DNA from: Flavobacterium succinicans LMG 10402 | Lineage (GTDB): Bacteria; Bacteroidota; Bacteroidia; Flavobacteriales; Flavobacteriaceae | Reading direction: 5' to 3' | NCBI RefSeq assembly: GCF_000611675.1 | Contig: NZ_JATV01000003.1 | Location: forward strand, 62,001 to 126,000 | DNA: 64,000 nucleotides | Shown: positions 34,224 through 43,141 of the stretch, piece by piece | Numbering within the stretch: the first letter of the stretch is position 1 | How the letters are laid out: each line of letters begins with the position of its first letter | Program-made: the position numbers and the translations under genes | Notes under the pieces: generated by a model | The model's database searches: none | Told to the model about the DNA's origin: nothing | What the model saw: only the letters and a program-made list of their open reading frames with translations

Positions 34224-35048
34224 TTATCCTAGAGCAGCTCTTTTGAAACCAGTTACGATAAGATCTTTGTCTAAAGATTTAGCATAAGCAGCAACGCTTA
34301 ATTTGTTGTCTTTAATGTAGTCTTGGTTTACTAAAGTGTTGTCTTTGAAGAAACGAGCTAATTTACCTTTAGCGATATTGTCTAACATAGCTTCTGGTTT
34401 ACCTTCTTGACGCAAAAGGTCTTTAGCGATTTCAATTTCTTTAGCGATAGTATCAGCATCAACACCATCTTCATTAAGAGCGATTGGCGCCATTGCAGCA
34501 GCTTGCATAGAAATGTTTTTAGCAACTTCATCAGCACCTTCAATGTTTTTAGATAATGCAGTTAAAGTAGCAATTTTGTTACCAGCGTGGATGTAAGAAC
34601 CGATAAAAGCACCTTCTAATCTTTCGAAAGCACCAATTTCGATTTTTTCTCCAATAACTCCTGTTTGCTCAATTAATTTTTCAGCAACAGTAATTCCGTT
34701 GTAGTCAGCAGCCAATAATTCTTCTTTAGTGTTGAAGTTCAAACCTAAAGCAGCTAAATCTTGTGCTAATTTTACGAAAGATTCGTTTTTACCCACGAAG
34801 TCAGTTTCACAGTTTAATGAAACTACAACTCCAGCAGTTTTTTCAGCATTTACAACAGCGATAACAGCACCTTCTGTAGATTCTCTATCAGAACGGTTAG
34901 CGGCTACTTTTTGTCCTTTTTTACGTAGGTTTTCGATTGCTAAATCAAAATCTCCTTCTGCTTCAACCAAGGCTTTTTTGCAGTCCATCATACCTGCACC
35001 TGTGATTGTTCTTAATTTATTTACGTCTGCAGCAGTAATTGTTGCCAT
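34224..35048 (-). CDS. tsf: Translation elongation factor Ts
   Basis: A 274-residue EF-Ts that exchanges GDP for GTP on EF-Tu. ATG 35048 (MATITAADVNKLRTITGAGMMDCKKAL) is chosen; the open frame extends 15 codons into the upstream spacer without similarity. The N-terminal UBA-like domain with TGAGMMDCKKAL and the core TDFVGKNESF (about residues 84-93), which contacts EF-Tu, are conserved. It follows rpsB after a spacer of 126 bases containing an inverted repeat, and ends the rplM-rpsI-rpsB-tsf cluster. Confidence 0.96.
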   Translation of the reverse strand: MATITAADVNKLRTITGAGMMDCKKALVEAEGDFDLAIENLRKKGQKVAANRSDRESTEGAVIAVVNAEKTAGVVVSLNCETDFVGKNESFVKLAQDLAALGLNFNTKEELLAADYNGITVAEKLIEQTGVIGEKIEIGAFERLEGAFIGSYIHAGNKIATLTALSKNIEGADEVAKNISMQAAAMAPIALNEDGVDADTIAKEIEIAKDLLRQEGKPEAMLDNIAKGKLARFFKDNTLVNQDYIKDNKLSVAAYAKSLDKDLIVTGFKRAALG

Positions 35049-35079
35049 AATATAAGGTGTTTTAATGTTAAAAGTAAAA

Positions 35080-35170
35080 ATTCCAACCTTCAAATCCCAA
35101 ATTCCAACTTTATCAGATTGTTAAATAGCTGATTTTGGAATTTGGAATTTAAAATTTGGAATTTAAAATT
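35080..35170. repeat. Inverted repeat spacer between rpsB and tsf
   Basis: Left arm TCAAATCCCAAATTCCAA (35089-35106) and right arm TTGGAATTTGGAATTT (about 35136-35151), with a third GGAATTT unit after it. The arms pair over at least 16 bases. The same ATTCCAAATTCCA vocabulary forms the terminator at 21043-21086. Confidence 0.6.
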
Positions 35171-35174
35171 AGAT

Positions 35175-35936
35175 TTATTCTTCAGTTGCTGGAGCTTCAG
35201 GAGCTACTTCTTCGGTAGCAGGAGCAACTTCTACTTCTTTCTCAGTACCTCTATCAGAAAGGCCTTCGATTACAGCTGCAGAAACTAAAGATAAAATTTT
35301 GTCAATTGATTTAGAAGCGTCATCATTTGCAGGGATAACATAATCTACTTCACGTGGATCAGAGTTAGTATCAACCATTGCAAAAACTGGAATGTTTAAT
35401 TTTTGAGCTTCTTTTATTGCGATGTGTTCCGCTTTGATATCTACTACGAACAATGCTGCAGGTAGTCTAGACATATCAGCGATTGAACCTAAGTTTTTCT
35501 CTAATTTAGCACGAAGACGATCAACTTGCAAACGCTCTTTTTTAGAAAGTGTGTTAAAAGTTCCGTCTTTTTTCATCTTGTCGATAGAAGACATTTTTTT
35601 AACCGCTTTACGGATGGTAACAAAGTTTGTTAGCATTCCACCAGGCCATCTTTCAGTGATGTAAGGCATGTTTGCAGCTTTTGCTTTTTCAGCTACGATA
35701 TCTTTTGCTTGTTTTTTGGTAGCAACAAATAATATTTTTCTACCTGATGCAGCAATTTTTTTCAAAGCTTCGTTAGCTTCTTCAATTTTAGCTGCAGTTT
35801 TATATAGATTGATAATGTGGATTCCATTACGCTCCATATAAATGTAAGGAGCCATATTTGGATCCCATTTTCTAGTCATGTGTCCGAAATGAACACCTGC
35901 TTCTAGTAATTCTTTTACTTCTACTTTGTTTGACAT
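35175..35936 (-). CDS. rpsB: 30S ribosomal protein S2
   Basis: A 253-residue S2. It begins EVKELLEAGVHFGHMTRKWDPNM (residues 6-28) and contains ERWPGGMLTNFVTIRKAVKK and NIPVFAMVDTNSDPREVDYVIPANDDASKSI, all S2 hallmarks. The last 20 residues are an acidic Glu/Ala/Pro extension (EVAPATEEVAPEAPATEE) beyond the conserved core. It is preceded by a structured 174-base spacer after rpsI and followed by tsf, the classical order. Confidence 0.96.
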   Translation of the reverse strand: MSNKVEVKELLEAGVHFGHMTRKWDPNMAPYIYMERNGIHIINLYKTAAKIEEANEALKKIAASGRKILFVATKKQAKDIVAEKAKAANMPYITERWPGGMLTNFVTIRKAVKKMSSIDKMKKDGTFNTLSKKERLQVDRLRAKLEKNLGSIADMSRLPAALFVVDIKAEHIAIKEAQKLNIPVFAMVDTNSDPREVDYVIPANDDASKSIDKILSLVSAAVIEGLSDRGTEKEVEVAPATEEVAPEAPATEE

Positions 35937-36110
35937 TTTTGTACTAGTTTACGTTCTGTTGATTATAGCAATGTAGGAATGGCGATGAATCGGCTTCATA
36001 CATTTAGATGCTAAACTAATCTCCCGACGCATCGGGACAATAACAACATTGTTTTTAATTGAATAAATAATTCTATTAAGTCTTGTTTGAATAAAACAAG
36101 ACAGGCAATA
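35937..36110 (-). promoter_or_regulatory. Structured leader between rpsI and rpsB
   Basis: On the minus strand it holds, in order, hairpin GTCTTGTTT-TATTC-AAACAAGAC (36105-36083) just after the rpsI stop, hairpin CCCGA-TGCG-TCGGG near 36025-36038, and ATGAA-GCCGA-TTCAT near 35979-35993, ending about 40 bases before the rpsB ATG. No T run follows the first hairpin, so it is not a standard terminator. Possible S2 autoregulatory leader; inference only. Confidence 0.4.
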
Positions 36111-36497
36111 TTAACGTTTAGAGAATTGGAATCTCTTACGAGCTTTCTTCTGACCGAATTTCTTACGTTCAACCATTCTTGGGTCTCTTGTTAATAAACC
36201 TTCTGGTTTCAATACACCTCTGTTTTCAGCATTTACTTCGCACATTGCACGAGCGATTGCCATTCTTACAGCTTCTGCTTGACCAGTTACACCACCTCCA
36301 TAAACGTTTACTTTTACGTCAAAGTTAGATGCATTTTCTGTCATAGACATTGGTTGCATTACTTTGTACTGTAAAGTAGCAGTTGGGAAGTAAGTTGCGA
36401 ATTCTTTTTTGTTTACAGTGATTACTCCTGTTCCTTCTGAAACATAAACACGTGCAACAGCCGTTTTTCTTCTACCGATTTTGTGAATAACTCCCAT
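36111..36497 (-). CDS. rpsI: 30S ribosomal protein S9
   Basis: A 128-residue S9. The N-terminal [38 protein letters not shown] and the basic C-terminal tail ending [12 protein letters not shown], which reaches the P-site tRNA, are all present. Its ATG overlaps the rplM stop by one base, so L13 and S9 are translationally coupled as in most bacteria. Confidence 0.97.
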   Translation of the reverse strand: MGVIHKIGRRKTAVARVYVSEGTGVITVNKKEFATYFPTATLQYKVMQPMSMTENASNFDVKVNVYGGGVTGQAEAVRMAIARAMCEVNAENRGVLKPEGLLTRDPRMVERKKFGQKKARKRFQFSKR

Positions 36498-36952
36498 TAC
36501 TTAAGATCGTTTAGGTTAACAGTTCTAGGTTTTTGAGCGCCTTGTTTGTGCTCAGCTCCTACAACAACATTTAAATTTCTGAAAAGTTCTGCTCCTAATT
36601 TGTTTTTAGGTAACATCCCTTTTACTGCTTTCTCAACTAATAACGCTGGGTTTTTAGATTGTAATACTTTAGCAGTTAAAGTTCTTTGTCCTCCTGGGTA
36701 ACCTGTATGACGCATGTAAATTTTGTCATCCATTTTGTTTCCTGTAAGGTTAATTTTTTCTGCGTTGATAACAATTACGTTATCTCCACAGTCCACGTGT
36801 GGTGTGTAACTTGGTTTGTACTTTCCTCTTAAAATCATAGCGACTTTAGAAGCAAGACGTCCTAAGTTATGACCGTCAGCATCCACAACAATCCATTCTT
36901 TTGTAGAATTGGCTTTTGTTGCTGAAATTGTCTTGTAGCTTAATGCGTTCAC
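36497..36952 (-). CDS. rplM: 50S ribosomal protein L13
   Basis: A 151-residue L13. Family motifs: [20 protein letters not shown] (residues 19-38), [22 protein letters not shown] and [16 protein letters not shown]. First gene of rplM-rpsI-rpsB-tsf, with a consensus promoter 46 bases upstream of the ATG. Confidence 0.97.
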   Translation of the reverse strand: MNALSYKTISATKANSTKEWIVVDADGHNLGRLASKVAMILRGKYKPSYTPHVDCGDNVIVINAEKINLTGNKMDDKIYMRHTGYPGGQRTLTAKVLQSKNPALLVEKAVKGMLPKNKLGAELFRNLNVVVGAEHKQGAQKPRTVNLNDLK

Positions 36953-37028
36953 AATAATAATTTTTAATTAAACATTCCATCCCCAATAAAGGGAGTGCAA
37001 AAGTACAATTAATTATTTTAAATGCAAA
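36953..37028 (-). promoter_or_regulatory. rplM promoter and short leader
   Basis: On the minus strand TTTG (37028-37025) and TACTTTTG (37005-36998) are 19 bases apart, a full consensus promoter. The leader then reads CTCCCTTTATTGGGGATGGAATG, in which CCC-TTTATT-GGG can pair, a possible L13 autoregulatory leader; this is only suggestive. Confidence 0.7.
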
Positions 37029-37283
37029 TAGGTTAAATGATTATTTTTCACTGTGTTTCGTGCTGATTATCAATTCAGTGTTTTTTTTGTAAGTATAATT
37101 ACTTTTGAGTTTGAAGATTATGAATTTAAATCATAGTAGTAAAAATGTAAATTTAGCATAACTCTTGCTTTTATGTAGTAGAAATTTTAGAAATTATGAT
37201 TATCTTCGCTTTTTAATGTTTTTATTTAATATTTTCGTGTCAATTCCAGTTATTGGTAATTTATTCAATTAATTTCTCATTCT
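36953..37283. other. Intergenic region between divergent rplM and LacI-type gene
   Basis: 331 very AT-rich bases. The rplM promoter and leader occupy 36953-37028. From 37029 to 37283 I see no gene, no clear -7/-33 pair for the LacI-type gene, and no repeat. Confidence 0.5.
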
Positions 37284-38309
37284 ATGAAAGCTAAAGCAAC
37301 GCTAAAACAAATTGCAAAAGAATTAAATGTTTCTGTTTCTACTGTTTCAAAAGCACTTAACGATAGTCCAGAAATTAGTGAGCAAACTAAGATCAAAATC
37401 AAAGAATACGCTAAATTGAAAAATTATAAGCCTAATGTTATTGGCTTAAATCTTAAAAACAGAAAAACAAAAACAATTGGAGTGATTATTCCCAATATTT
37501 TAAATTCTTTTTTTGCTAAAGTATTCAGTGGTATTGAAAAAGTAGCAGATAAAAAAGGATACAATGTCATTATGTGTATCTCTAACGAATCTCTTGATAA
37601 AGAAGCGCACACGCTTGAGATGTTAAGTAACGGAACTATTGATGGTTTTGTATTATCTATTTCGGAAGAAGCACAAAAGAAACACGAATACAATCATTTT
37701 AAAGAAATTATTAGTGAAGGTACGCCTATAGTTTTATTTGACAGAACTACTGATGAATTTGATTGTGATAAGGTTATTGTAGATGACTTTGAAGCAGGTG
37801 TTGATTCTACACAGTTCTTGATCAATTCTGGTTGTAAAAATATAGCCTTGATTTCTACTATCGATAATTTAAGTATCGGTAAATTACGCTACGAAGGGTA
37901 TTTGCAAGCCCTTAAAAATAATAATATTGTTGTGAATGATAAGATTATCATCAGAACAGATACAAGTAAAGGTTTGAATGAAAAAGTAGAATCTTTATAT
38001 GCTAATAATACTATTGATGGTGTTTTTGCTTTGGCAGAAGATGATTCGGTAGCGGCCTTGAAATTTGGTTTAAAGAAAGGATTACGCATTCCAGAAGATC
38101 TTAAAATTATTGGTTTTGCTGATGGAATTTTGGCTTCAAGACGTTTGTCTCCAAGCTTGACCACAGTAAGTCAGCATGGTGTTGAAATTGGTGAAGTAGC
38201 TGCTCAATTATTAATTGATCGTCTAGAATCTAAAGAAGAGCATTTACCATATCAAACCAAAGTAATTAATACTAAATTGAAAGAAAGAGAATCTACTCGT
38301 TTAAAATAA
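37284..38309 (+). CDS. LacI family transcriptional regulator
   Basis: A 341-residue LacI/GalR repressor. The DNA-binding domain is ATLKQIAKELNVSVSTVSKALNDSPEISEQT (residues 4-34), with the hinge helix region KNYKPNVIGLNLKN. The periplasmic-binding-protein-like core begins TKTIGVIIPNILNSFFAKVFSGIE. The ligand is not evident, and no sugar-utilisation genes adjoin it; the neighbours are rplM and polA. It may therefore act on a distant locus or on its own promoter. It ends at a terminator shared with polA. Confidence 0.92.
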   Translation: MKAKATLKQIAKELNVSVSTVSKALNDSPEISEQTKIKIKEYAKLKNYKPNVIGLNLKNRKTKTIGVIIPNILNSFFAKVFSGIEKVADKKGYNVIMCISNESLDKEAHTLEMLSNGTIDGFVLSISEEAQKKHEYNHFKEIISEGTPIVLFDRTTDEFDCDKVIVDDFEAGVDSTQFLINSGCKNIALISTIDNLSIGKLRYEGYLQALKNNNIVVNDKIIIRTDTSKGLNEKVESLYANNTIDGVFALAEDDSVAALKFGLKKGLRIPEDLKIIGFADGILASRRLSPSLTTVSQHGVEIGEVAAQLLIDRLESKEEHLPYQTKVINTKLKERESTRLK

Positions 38310-38325
38310 ATTTTAAAAACATAGA

Positions 38326-38363
38326 AAAAAGGCTCGTAACTATTTTGTTGCGAGCCTTTTTTA
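38326..38363. terminator. Bidirectional terminator between LacI-type gene and polA
   Basis: AAAAAAGGCTCGTAA pairs with TTGCGAGCCTTTTTT (one G:T) across an 8-base loop, between convergent genes. Confidence 0.9.
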
Positions 38364-38365
38364 TT

Positions 38366-41227
38366 CTAATGCGCTTCCAGCCAATTTTTACCTAATCCGA
38401 TTTCAACATCCAATGGAACTGCCATTTTGAAGGCGTTTTCCATTTCGTGTTTGATCATGGGTTCTATTTTTTCGAGTTCAGAGTGGTGAACATCAAAAAC
38501 CAATTCATCATGAACTTGTAATAACATTTTGGATTGCCAATTTTCATCAGTGAGTTTTTTATGAATATTAATCATAGCAATTTTGATGATATCGGCTGCG
38601 GAACCTTGTATAGGTGCATTGACTGCGTTTCGTTCTGCTCCTCCACGAACAATGGCGTTGGCAGAATTGATGTCTTTTAAATAACGTCTTCTGCCTGAAA
38701 TGGTTTCTACATAGCCGTTTTCTCTGGCAAAATCAACCTGTTCTTGTATGAATGATTTTAATCTTGGATAGGTTTTGTAATAGGCTTCAATCAAATCGGC
38801 ACTTTCTTTTCTAGATAAATTGGTTTGATTGCTTAATCCAAAAGCCGATACACCATAGATAATTCCGAAGTTCACCGTTTTAGCATGACTACGTTGTTCT
38901 TTGGTTACTTCTTCTAAAGGAACATTGAATACTTTGGCGGCCGTACTTTTATGGATGTCTTCTTTGTTTTGAAAGGCTTTAATCATATTTTCTTCCCCAC
39001 ACAAAGCGGCGATAATGCGTAATTCAATCTGAGAATAATCCGCAGAAAGTAGCGTGTAATTTTCATCACGTGCGATAAATGCTTTTCTTATTTGTCGTCC
39101 TCTTTCAGTACGAATAGGAATGTTTTGAAGATTAGGATTATTAGAACTCAAGCGACCAGTTGCTGCCACAGTTTGCATATAATCGGTATGCACTCGTCCT
39201 GTTTTTTTATCTACTTGGTTGGGTAAGGCATCAATGTACGTACTTTGCAGTTTTACCATTTGGCGCCATTCAAGTATATCGCGAACAATTTGGTGTTCAT
39301 TGGCTAAGTAAGATAAAACTTCTTCACCAGTAGCATATTGTCCTGTTTTGGTTTTCTTTTGCTTAGCTCCTCCAATTTTTAGCTTATCGAATAATATATC
39401 GCCTAGCTGTTTTGGGGATGCCAAATTAAATTTCTCTCCAGCCGTTTCGTAAATTTGTTGTTCGAAAGTATCAATCTCTTTTTGCATATCAATCGACATC
39501 TTTTTTAGGAAATCAACATCCAAATTGATACCTTCTTTTTCCATATCGGCCAATACTTGTACTAATGGAATTTCAATTTCATCAAATAATTTTTTGGTGC
39601 CAACCTTTTCTAAAATTGGTTGGAAATGTTCTTTTAATTGAAAAGTGATGTCAGCATCTTCGGTGGCGTATTCTTTAATCGCCTCCAATTCTACTTGACG
39701 CATCGATAACTGGTTCTTTCCTTTTTTGCCAATTAAAGTTTCGATAGATTTTGGACTGTATTTTAGATAGGTTTCAGATAAAATATCCATGTTGTGTCGC
39801 ATATCTGGATTAATCAAATAATGCGCAATCATGGTATCAAACAGCTTTCCTTTGACTTGAATGTTATAATTGGATAGAATTTTTAAATCATATTTCATAT
39901 TTTGACCAATCTTCTCGATGGTTTCATTTTCGAAAAAAGGACTAAATTTTTCAATTAATTCTTGAGCTTCTTCTTGATTTTCGGGAAAAGGAACGTAAAA
40001 TCCTTTGCCTTTCTCCCATGAAAAAGACAAACCAACAAGCTCGGCATTCAAAGCATCGATTCCTGTCGTTTCAGTGTCAAAGCATACGGAAGTTTGTTGT
40101 AATAAATTTTGAAGTAATAATTTTACTGGAAAATCTCCTTGAATGATTTGGTAGAAATGAGGAGTGTCTTCGAGTGTTTGGTAAAACTTATTTAAACCAT
40201 TTTCGTTGCTATTCTCATCATCAGAGAATCCAAACAAATCCATTTGGTTTTTAGCGGTCTTTTTTGATGCTGTTTTTTTTGAAGCGACTGAACTCGTTTC
40301 ATTTCCATCTCCATTACCATCTATTTCGTCATATTCTTTTCCTGTGCCAAAGAGTTTATCGAATTGTGTTTTCATTTGACGGAATTCCAATTCTTGAAAC
40401 AAAGCATCTGTTTTCTCTACATCTGGTTTAGATAATTCATAATCCTCTGCGTCAAAAGTAACAGGACAATCGAGTAGGATAGTGGCTAGTTTTTTAGACA
40501 AAATACCTAATTCCTTGTTGGCTTCAATTTTGGTTTTCATGGCGCCTTTAAGTTGATGCGTATTGGCCAACAAGTTTTCTAAGGTGCCATATTCGGCTAA
40601 AAATTTCTTAGCTGTTTTTTCGCCAACTCCAGGTAGTCCTGGAATATTATCCGCAGCATCTCCCATCATTCCCAAAAAGTCTATTACTTGTTCTGGTCGT
40701 TCAATTTCAAATTTAGCCAAGACCTCTGGAATCCCCCAAATTTCAATGTCATTCCCCATTCGAGCGGGTTTGTACATGAAAATATTTTCAGAGACCAATT
40801 GTGCAAAATCCTTATCAGGTGTAACCATAAATACTTGGTAGCCTTCTTTTTCAGCTTGTTTGGCTAAAGTTCCAATAAGGTCATCGGCCTCAAAACCTGC
40901 TTTTTCAATAATTGGAATATGCATTGCCTTCAATAACTCCTGAATATAGGGAACTGCAATTTTTATCGCTTCGGGAGTTTCGTCACGATGGGCTTTATAT
41001 TCTTGATACATTTCATAGCGATAATCACTACCACCTTTGTCGAATGCTACTGCCAAGTGATCGGGTTTTTCTCTTCGGATAACGTCCATCAAGGAGTTCA
41101 TAAATCCCATAATGGCCGAGGTGTCCATGCCTTTGGAGTTGATTCTAGGATTTTTGATAAAAGCATAGTAGCCACGAAAAATCAAGGCATAAGCATCTAG
41201 GAGGAAAAGGCGTTTTTGAGTTGACAT
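38366..41227 (-). CDS. polA: DNA polymerase I
   Basis: A 953-residue family-A DNA polymerase with all three domains. The 5'-3' exonuclease comes first (LFLLDAYALIFRGYYA; VTPDKDFAQLVSENIFMYKP; PGLPGVGEKTAKKFL). A 3'-5' exonuclease follows, with the catalytic DTETTG near residue 386, so proofreading appears intact. The polymerase has LLSADYSQIELRIIA near 709, KTVNFGIIYGVSAFGLSNQ (O helix) and LLQVHDELVF near 910. A Lys/Ala/Ser-rich linker lies between the first and second domains. It is a monocistronic gene on the minus strand. Confidence 0.97.
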   Translation of the reverse strand: MSTQKRLFLLDAYALIFRGYYAFIKNPRINSKGMDTSAIMGFMNSLMDVIRREKPDHLAVAFDKGGSDYRYEMYQEYKAHRDETPEAIKIAVPYIQELLKAMHIPIIEKAGFEADDLIGTLAKQAEKEGYQVFMVTPDKDFAQLVSENIFMYKPARMGNDIEIWGIPEVLAKFEIERPEQVIDFLGMMGDAADNIPGLPGVGEKTAKKFLAEYGTLENLLANTHQLKGAMKTKIEANKELGILSKKLATILLDCPVTFDAEDYELSKPDVEKTDALFQELEFRQMKTQFDKLFGTGKEYDEIDGNGDGNETSSVASKKTASKKTAKNQMDLFGFSDDENSNENGLNKFYQTLEDTPHFYQIIQGDFPVKLLLQNLLQQTSVCFDTETTGIDALNAELVGLSFSWEKGKGFYVPFPENQEEAQELIEKFSPFFENETIEKIGQNMKYDLKILSNYNIQVKGKLFDTMIAHYLINPDMRHNMDILSETYLKYSPKSIETLIGKKGKNQLSMRQVELEAIKEYATEDADITFQLKEHFQPILEKVGTKKLFDEIEIPLVQVLADMEKEGINLDVDFLKKMSIDMQKEIDTFEQQIYETAGEKFNLASPKQLGDILFDKLKIGGAKQKKTKTGQYATGEEVLSYLANEHQIVRDILEWRQMVKLQSTYIDALPNQVDKKTGRVHTDYMQTVAATGRLSSNNPNLQNIPIRTERGRQIRKAFIARDENYTLLSADYSQIELRIIAALCGEENMIKAFQNKEDIHKSTAAKVFNVPLEEVTKEQRSHAKTVNFGIIYGVSAFGLSNQTNLSRKESADLIEAYYKTYPRLKSFIQEQVDFARENGYVETISGRRRYLKDINSANAIVRGGAERNAVNAPIQGSAADIIKIAMINIHKKLTDENWQSKMLLQVHDELVFDVHHSELEKIEPMIKHEMENAFKMAVPLDVEIGLGKNWLEAH

Positions 41228-41454
41228 ATTTTTAATCTAAAATTTGAAAGGGTAAAAATAAACAAAGCAATTTGATTTTGTTCATTGCAGTACTTCAATC
41301 TCTACTTTCTGCTTGAAAATAGAGATTCAATTGTATGCTAAGTGCAGACTAAAAGTAATATGTATGGCATTTTTCAAAAACATAAGTTAAAAAAAATAAA
41401 TAGCGATGCATTGCGCTACCTTTATTTGTTAATTTGTGGTAAATTAAAAAACAC

Positions 41455-42690
41455 ATGATTTTTCGTTTACTGATTTTTTTATTGGTTATAGCGCTTTTCG
41501 AAACTTATGCTTTTCAAGCTTTCAAAACAATAGTAAAAAACAAAACCTTTCTTTGGATTTATGCCCTGTTAAGCTTGGTGTTACTGCTGTATATTGTTTA
41601 CGGATTGACTCAATTTGATCGTTCCGTAGGGCAAACTCAAGCGAGTCTTCGTACAATGGGATTGTTATTGTTGGTGTATGTGCCCAAAATTGTAATTACC
41701 CTTATTTTGTTAGGGGAAGACGTGTATCGGGTTTTGATGGGGGCAATCAACTTTTTTGTTGACTATAATAAAGAATCTGCTTTTTTGCCTTCTCGAAGAA
41801 AATTTGTAAGTCAAATGGGGTTAGGATTAGCCGCTATTCCTTTCCTTTCTTTGATTTATGGTATTTTTGAAGGACGATACAACTATAAAGTTATCAAACA
41901 GGCTATTTTTTTTCCTGATTTACCTGATGTTTTTGACGGATTTACTATTACACAAATTTCGGATGTGCATAGTGGTAGTTTTGATAATCCAGATAAAATT
42001 GATTACGCAATCGATTTGATCAATCAACAAAAAACGGATTTGATATTGTTTACTGGTGATATCGTGAATACACATGCCAAGGAGATGCATCCTTGGATTG
42101 CTACTTTTAACAAAATCGAAAAACATCCTTTTGGGAAATATGCGGTACTTGGCAATCACGATTATGGTGAGTATGTTACTTGGAAAACCAAGGAAGAAAA
42201 AGCTGCTAATTTTGAAGCTATCAAACAATTGTACGGACAAATAGGTTTTACTCTTTTACTAAATGAACATACGTTTATTGAAAAAGAAGGCCAAAAAATA
42301 GCTTTGGTGGGAGTAGAAAATTGGGGCCATAATTTCAAGCAAGCTGGGGATTTGAACAAAGCGGCTGCGGGTTTAATCAAAGAAGATTTTAAAATTTTGA
42401 TGAGTCACGATCCAAGTCATTGGGAGCATGTAGTACAGCATGATGAAAAACATTATCAACTTACCTTATCAGGGCATACACATGGTATGCAGTTTGGTAT
42501 TGAAATTCCAGGCTATTTTAAATGGAGTTTGGCGCAATACGTTTATAAACAATGGGCTGGCTTATATGAAAACCTAGGGCGATATGTTTATGTTAACCGC
42601 GGTTTTGGCTTTCATGCCTATCCGGGAAGAGTTGGAATTATGCCTGAAATAACTGTTATTCAACTAAAAAAAGGGGCAAATAGAGCGTAA
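41455..42690 (+). CDS. Membrane-anchored metallophosphoesterase
   Basis: A 411-residue protein. The first 150 residues contain about four hydrophobic helices, including IFRLLIFLLVIALFETYAF and FLWIYALLSLVLLLYIVYG. The C-terminal half is a calcineurin-like phosphoesterase with the full metal set: DVHSGS near 168, GDIVN near 199, GNHDYG near 231, a His in SHDPSHW near 317, and SGHTHGMQ near 340. It resembles YkuE-type enzymes, some of which act on UDP-linked lipid A precursors or phospholipids, but the substrate is unknown. The catalytic domain probably faces the cytoplasm or periplasm depending on helix count. Confidence 0.85.
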   Translation: MIFRLLIFLLVIALFETYAFQAFKTIVKNKTFLWIYALLSLVLLLYIVYGLTQFDRSVGQTQASLRTMGLLLLVYVPKIVITLILLGEDVYRVLMGAINFFVDYNKESAFLPSRRKFVSQMGLGLAAIPFLSLIYGIFEGRYNYKVIKQAIFFPDLPDVFDGFTITQISDVHSGSFDNPDKIDYAIDLINQQKTDLILFTGDIVNTHAKEMHPWIATFNKIEKHPFGKYAVLGNHDYGEYVTWKTKEEKAANFEAIKQLYGQIGFTLLLNEHTFIEKEGQKIALVGVENWGHNFKQAGDLNKAAAGLIKEDFKILMSHDPSHWEHVVQHDEKHYQLTLSGHTHGMQFGIEIPGYFKWSLAQYVYKQWAGLYENLGRYVYVNRGFGFHAYPGRVGIMPEITVIQLKKGANRA

Positions 42691-42704
42691 TTAGTTTAAA
42701 ATGC

Positions 42705-42712
42705 TATATTTG
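42705..42712 (+). promoter_or_regulatory. -7 promoter box of the thioredoxin-like gene
   Basis: TATATTTG, 47 bases before the ATG, matching the Bacteroidetes consensus; no TTG at normal spacing. Confidence 0.5.
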
Positions 42713-42759
42713 CAGTGTAATATCTCTTTTAAAATATTATAAATTAAACATTTTGGTTT

Positions 42760-43056
42760 ATGTCAAAATTTGGAGAACTTATAAATGCTCAAGTTCCTGT
42801 GTTAATAGATTTTTACACAGATTGGAACGAATCTTCAGTTTCGATGCATCCAGTAATTAAAGACGTGGCTGCAGCTCTTGGTGATAAGGCCAAGGTAATT
42901 CGGATTGATGTTGACAAAAACCAAGAATTGGCTGAAGTACTAAGAATAAAAGGATTACCCACTTTGATGATTTACAAAGATGGAGTTATGATGTGGAGGC
43001 AATCAGGGGAACTTGATGCAAACACAATTATAGGATTAGTTCAAGAGCAAATTTAG
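42760..43056 (+). CDS. Thioredoxin-fold protein lacking both redox cysteines
   Basis: A 98-residue thioredoxin-like protein. The fold is clear: VLIDFYTDWN (strand and active-site start), VIRIDVDKNQELAEVLRIKGLPTLMIYKDG with the cis-Pro. At the active site where thioredoxins have W-CGPC, this protein has W22-NESS, so both cysteines are absent; there is no other Cys. It cannot act as a dithiol oxidoreductase. Similar cysteine-less members seem to be conserved in flavobacteria, from memory, and may be chaperone-like or bind partners. It has its own -7 box and ends at the 23-bp hairpin shared with the deacetylase. Confidence 0.88.
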   Translation: MSKFGELINAQVPVLIDFYTDWNESSVSMHPVIKDVAAALGDKAKVIRIDVDKNQELAEVLRIKGLPTLMIYKDGVMMWRQSGELDANTIIGLVQEQI

Positions 43057-43086
43057 ATTTTATAGTCAACTTTTATAGCGTTAATG

Positions 43087-43141
43087 AAAAGGATTTGTGT
43101 TTGAAACTAACTTGGAATAGTTTCAAACACAAATCCTTTTT
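43087..43141. terminator. 23-bp bidirectional terminator overlapping the deacetylase C-terminus
   Basis: A perfect 23-bp stem (43087-43109 with 43118-43140), loop of eight bases, with AAAA before and TTTT at its end. It terminates the thioredoxin-like gene; on the other strand the last codons and stop of the deacetylase lie inside it. Confidence 0.9.

Noticed and set aside
34031..34246. 71-codon frame between the MFS gene and tsf
   Set aside because: It covers the palindromic terminator and the end of tsf, and its composition is not protein-like.
38366..41227. Possible loss of proofreading in DNA polymerase I
   Set aside because: The DTETTG motif and later exonuclease residues are intact.
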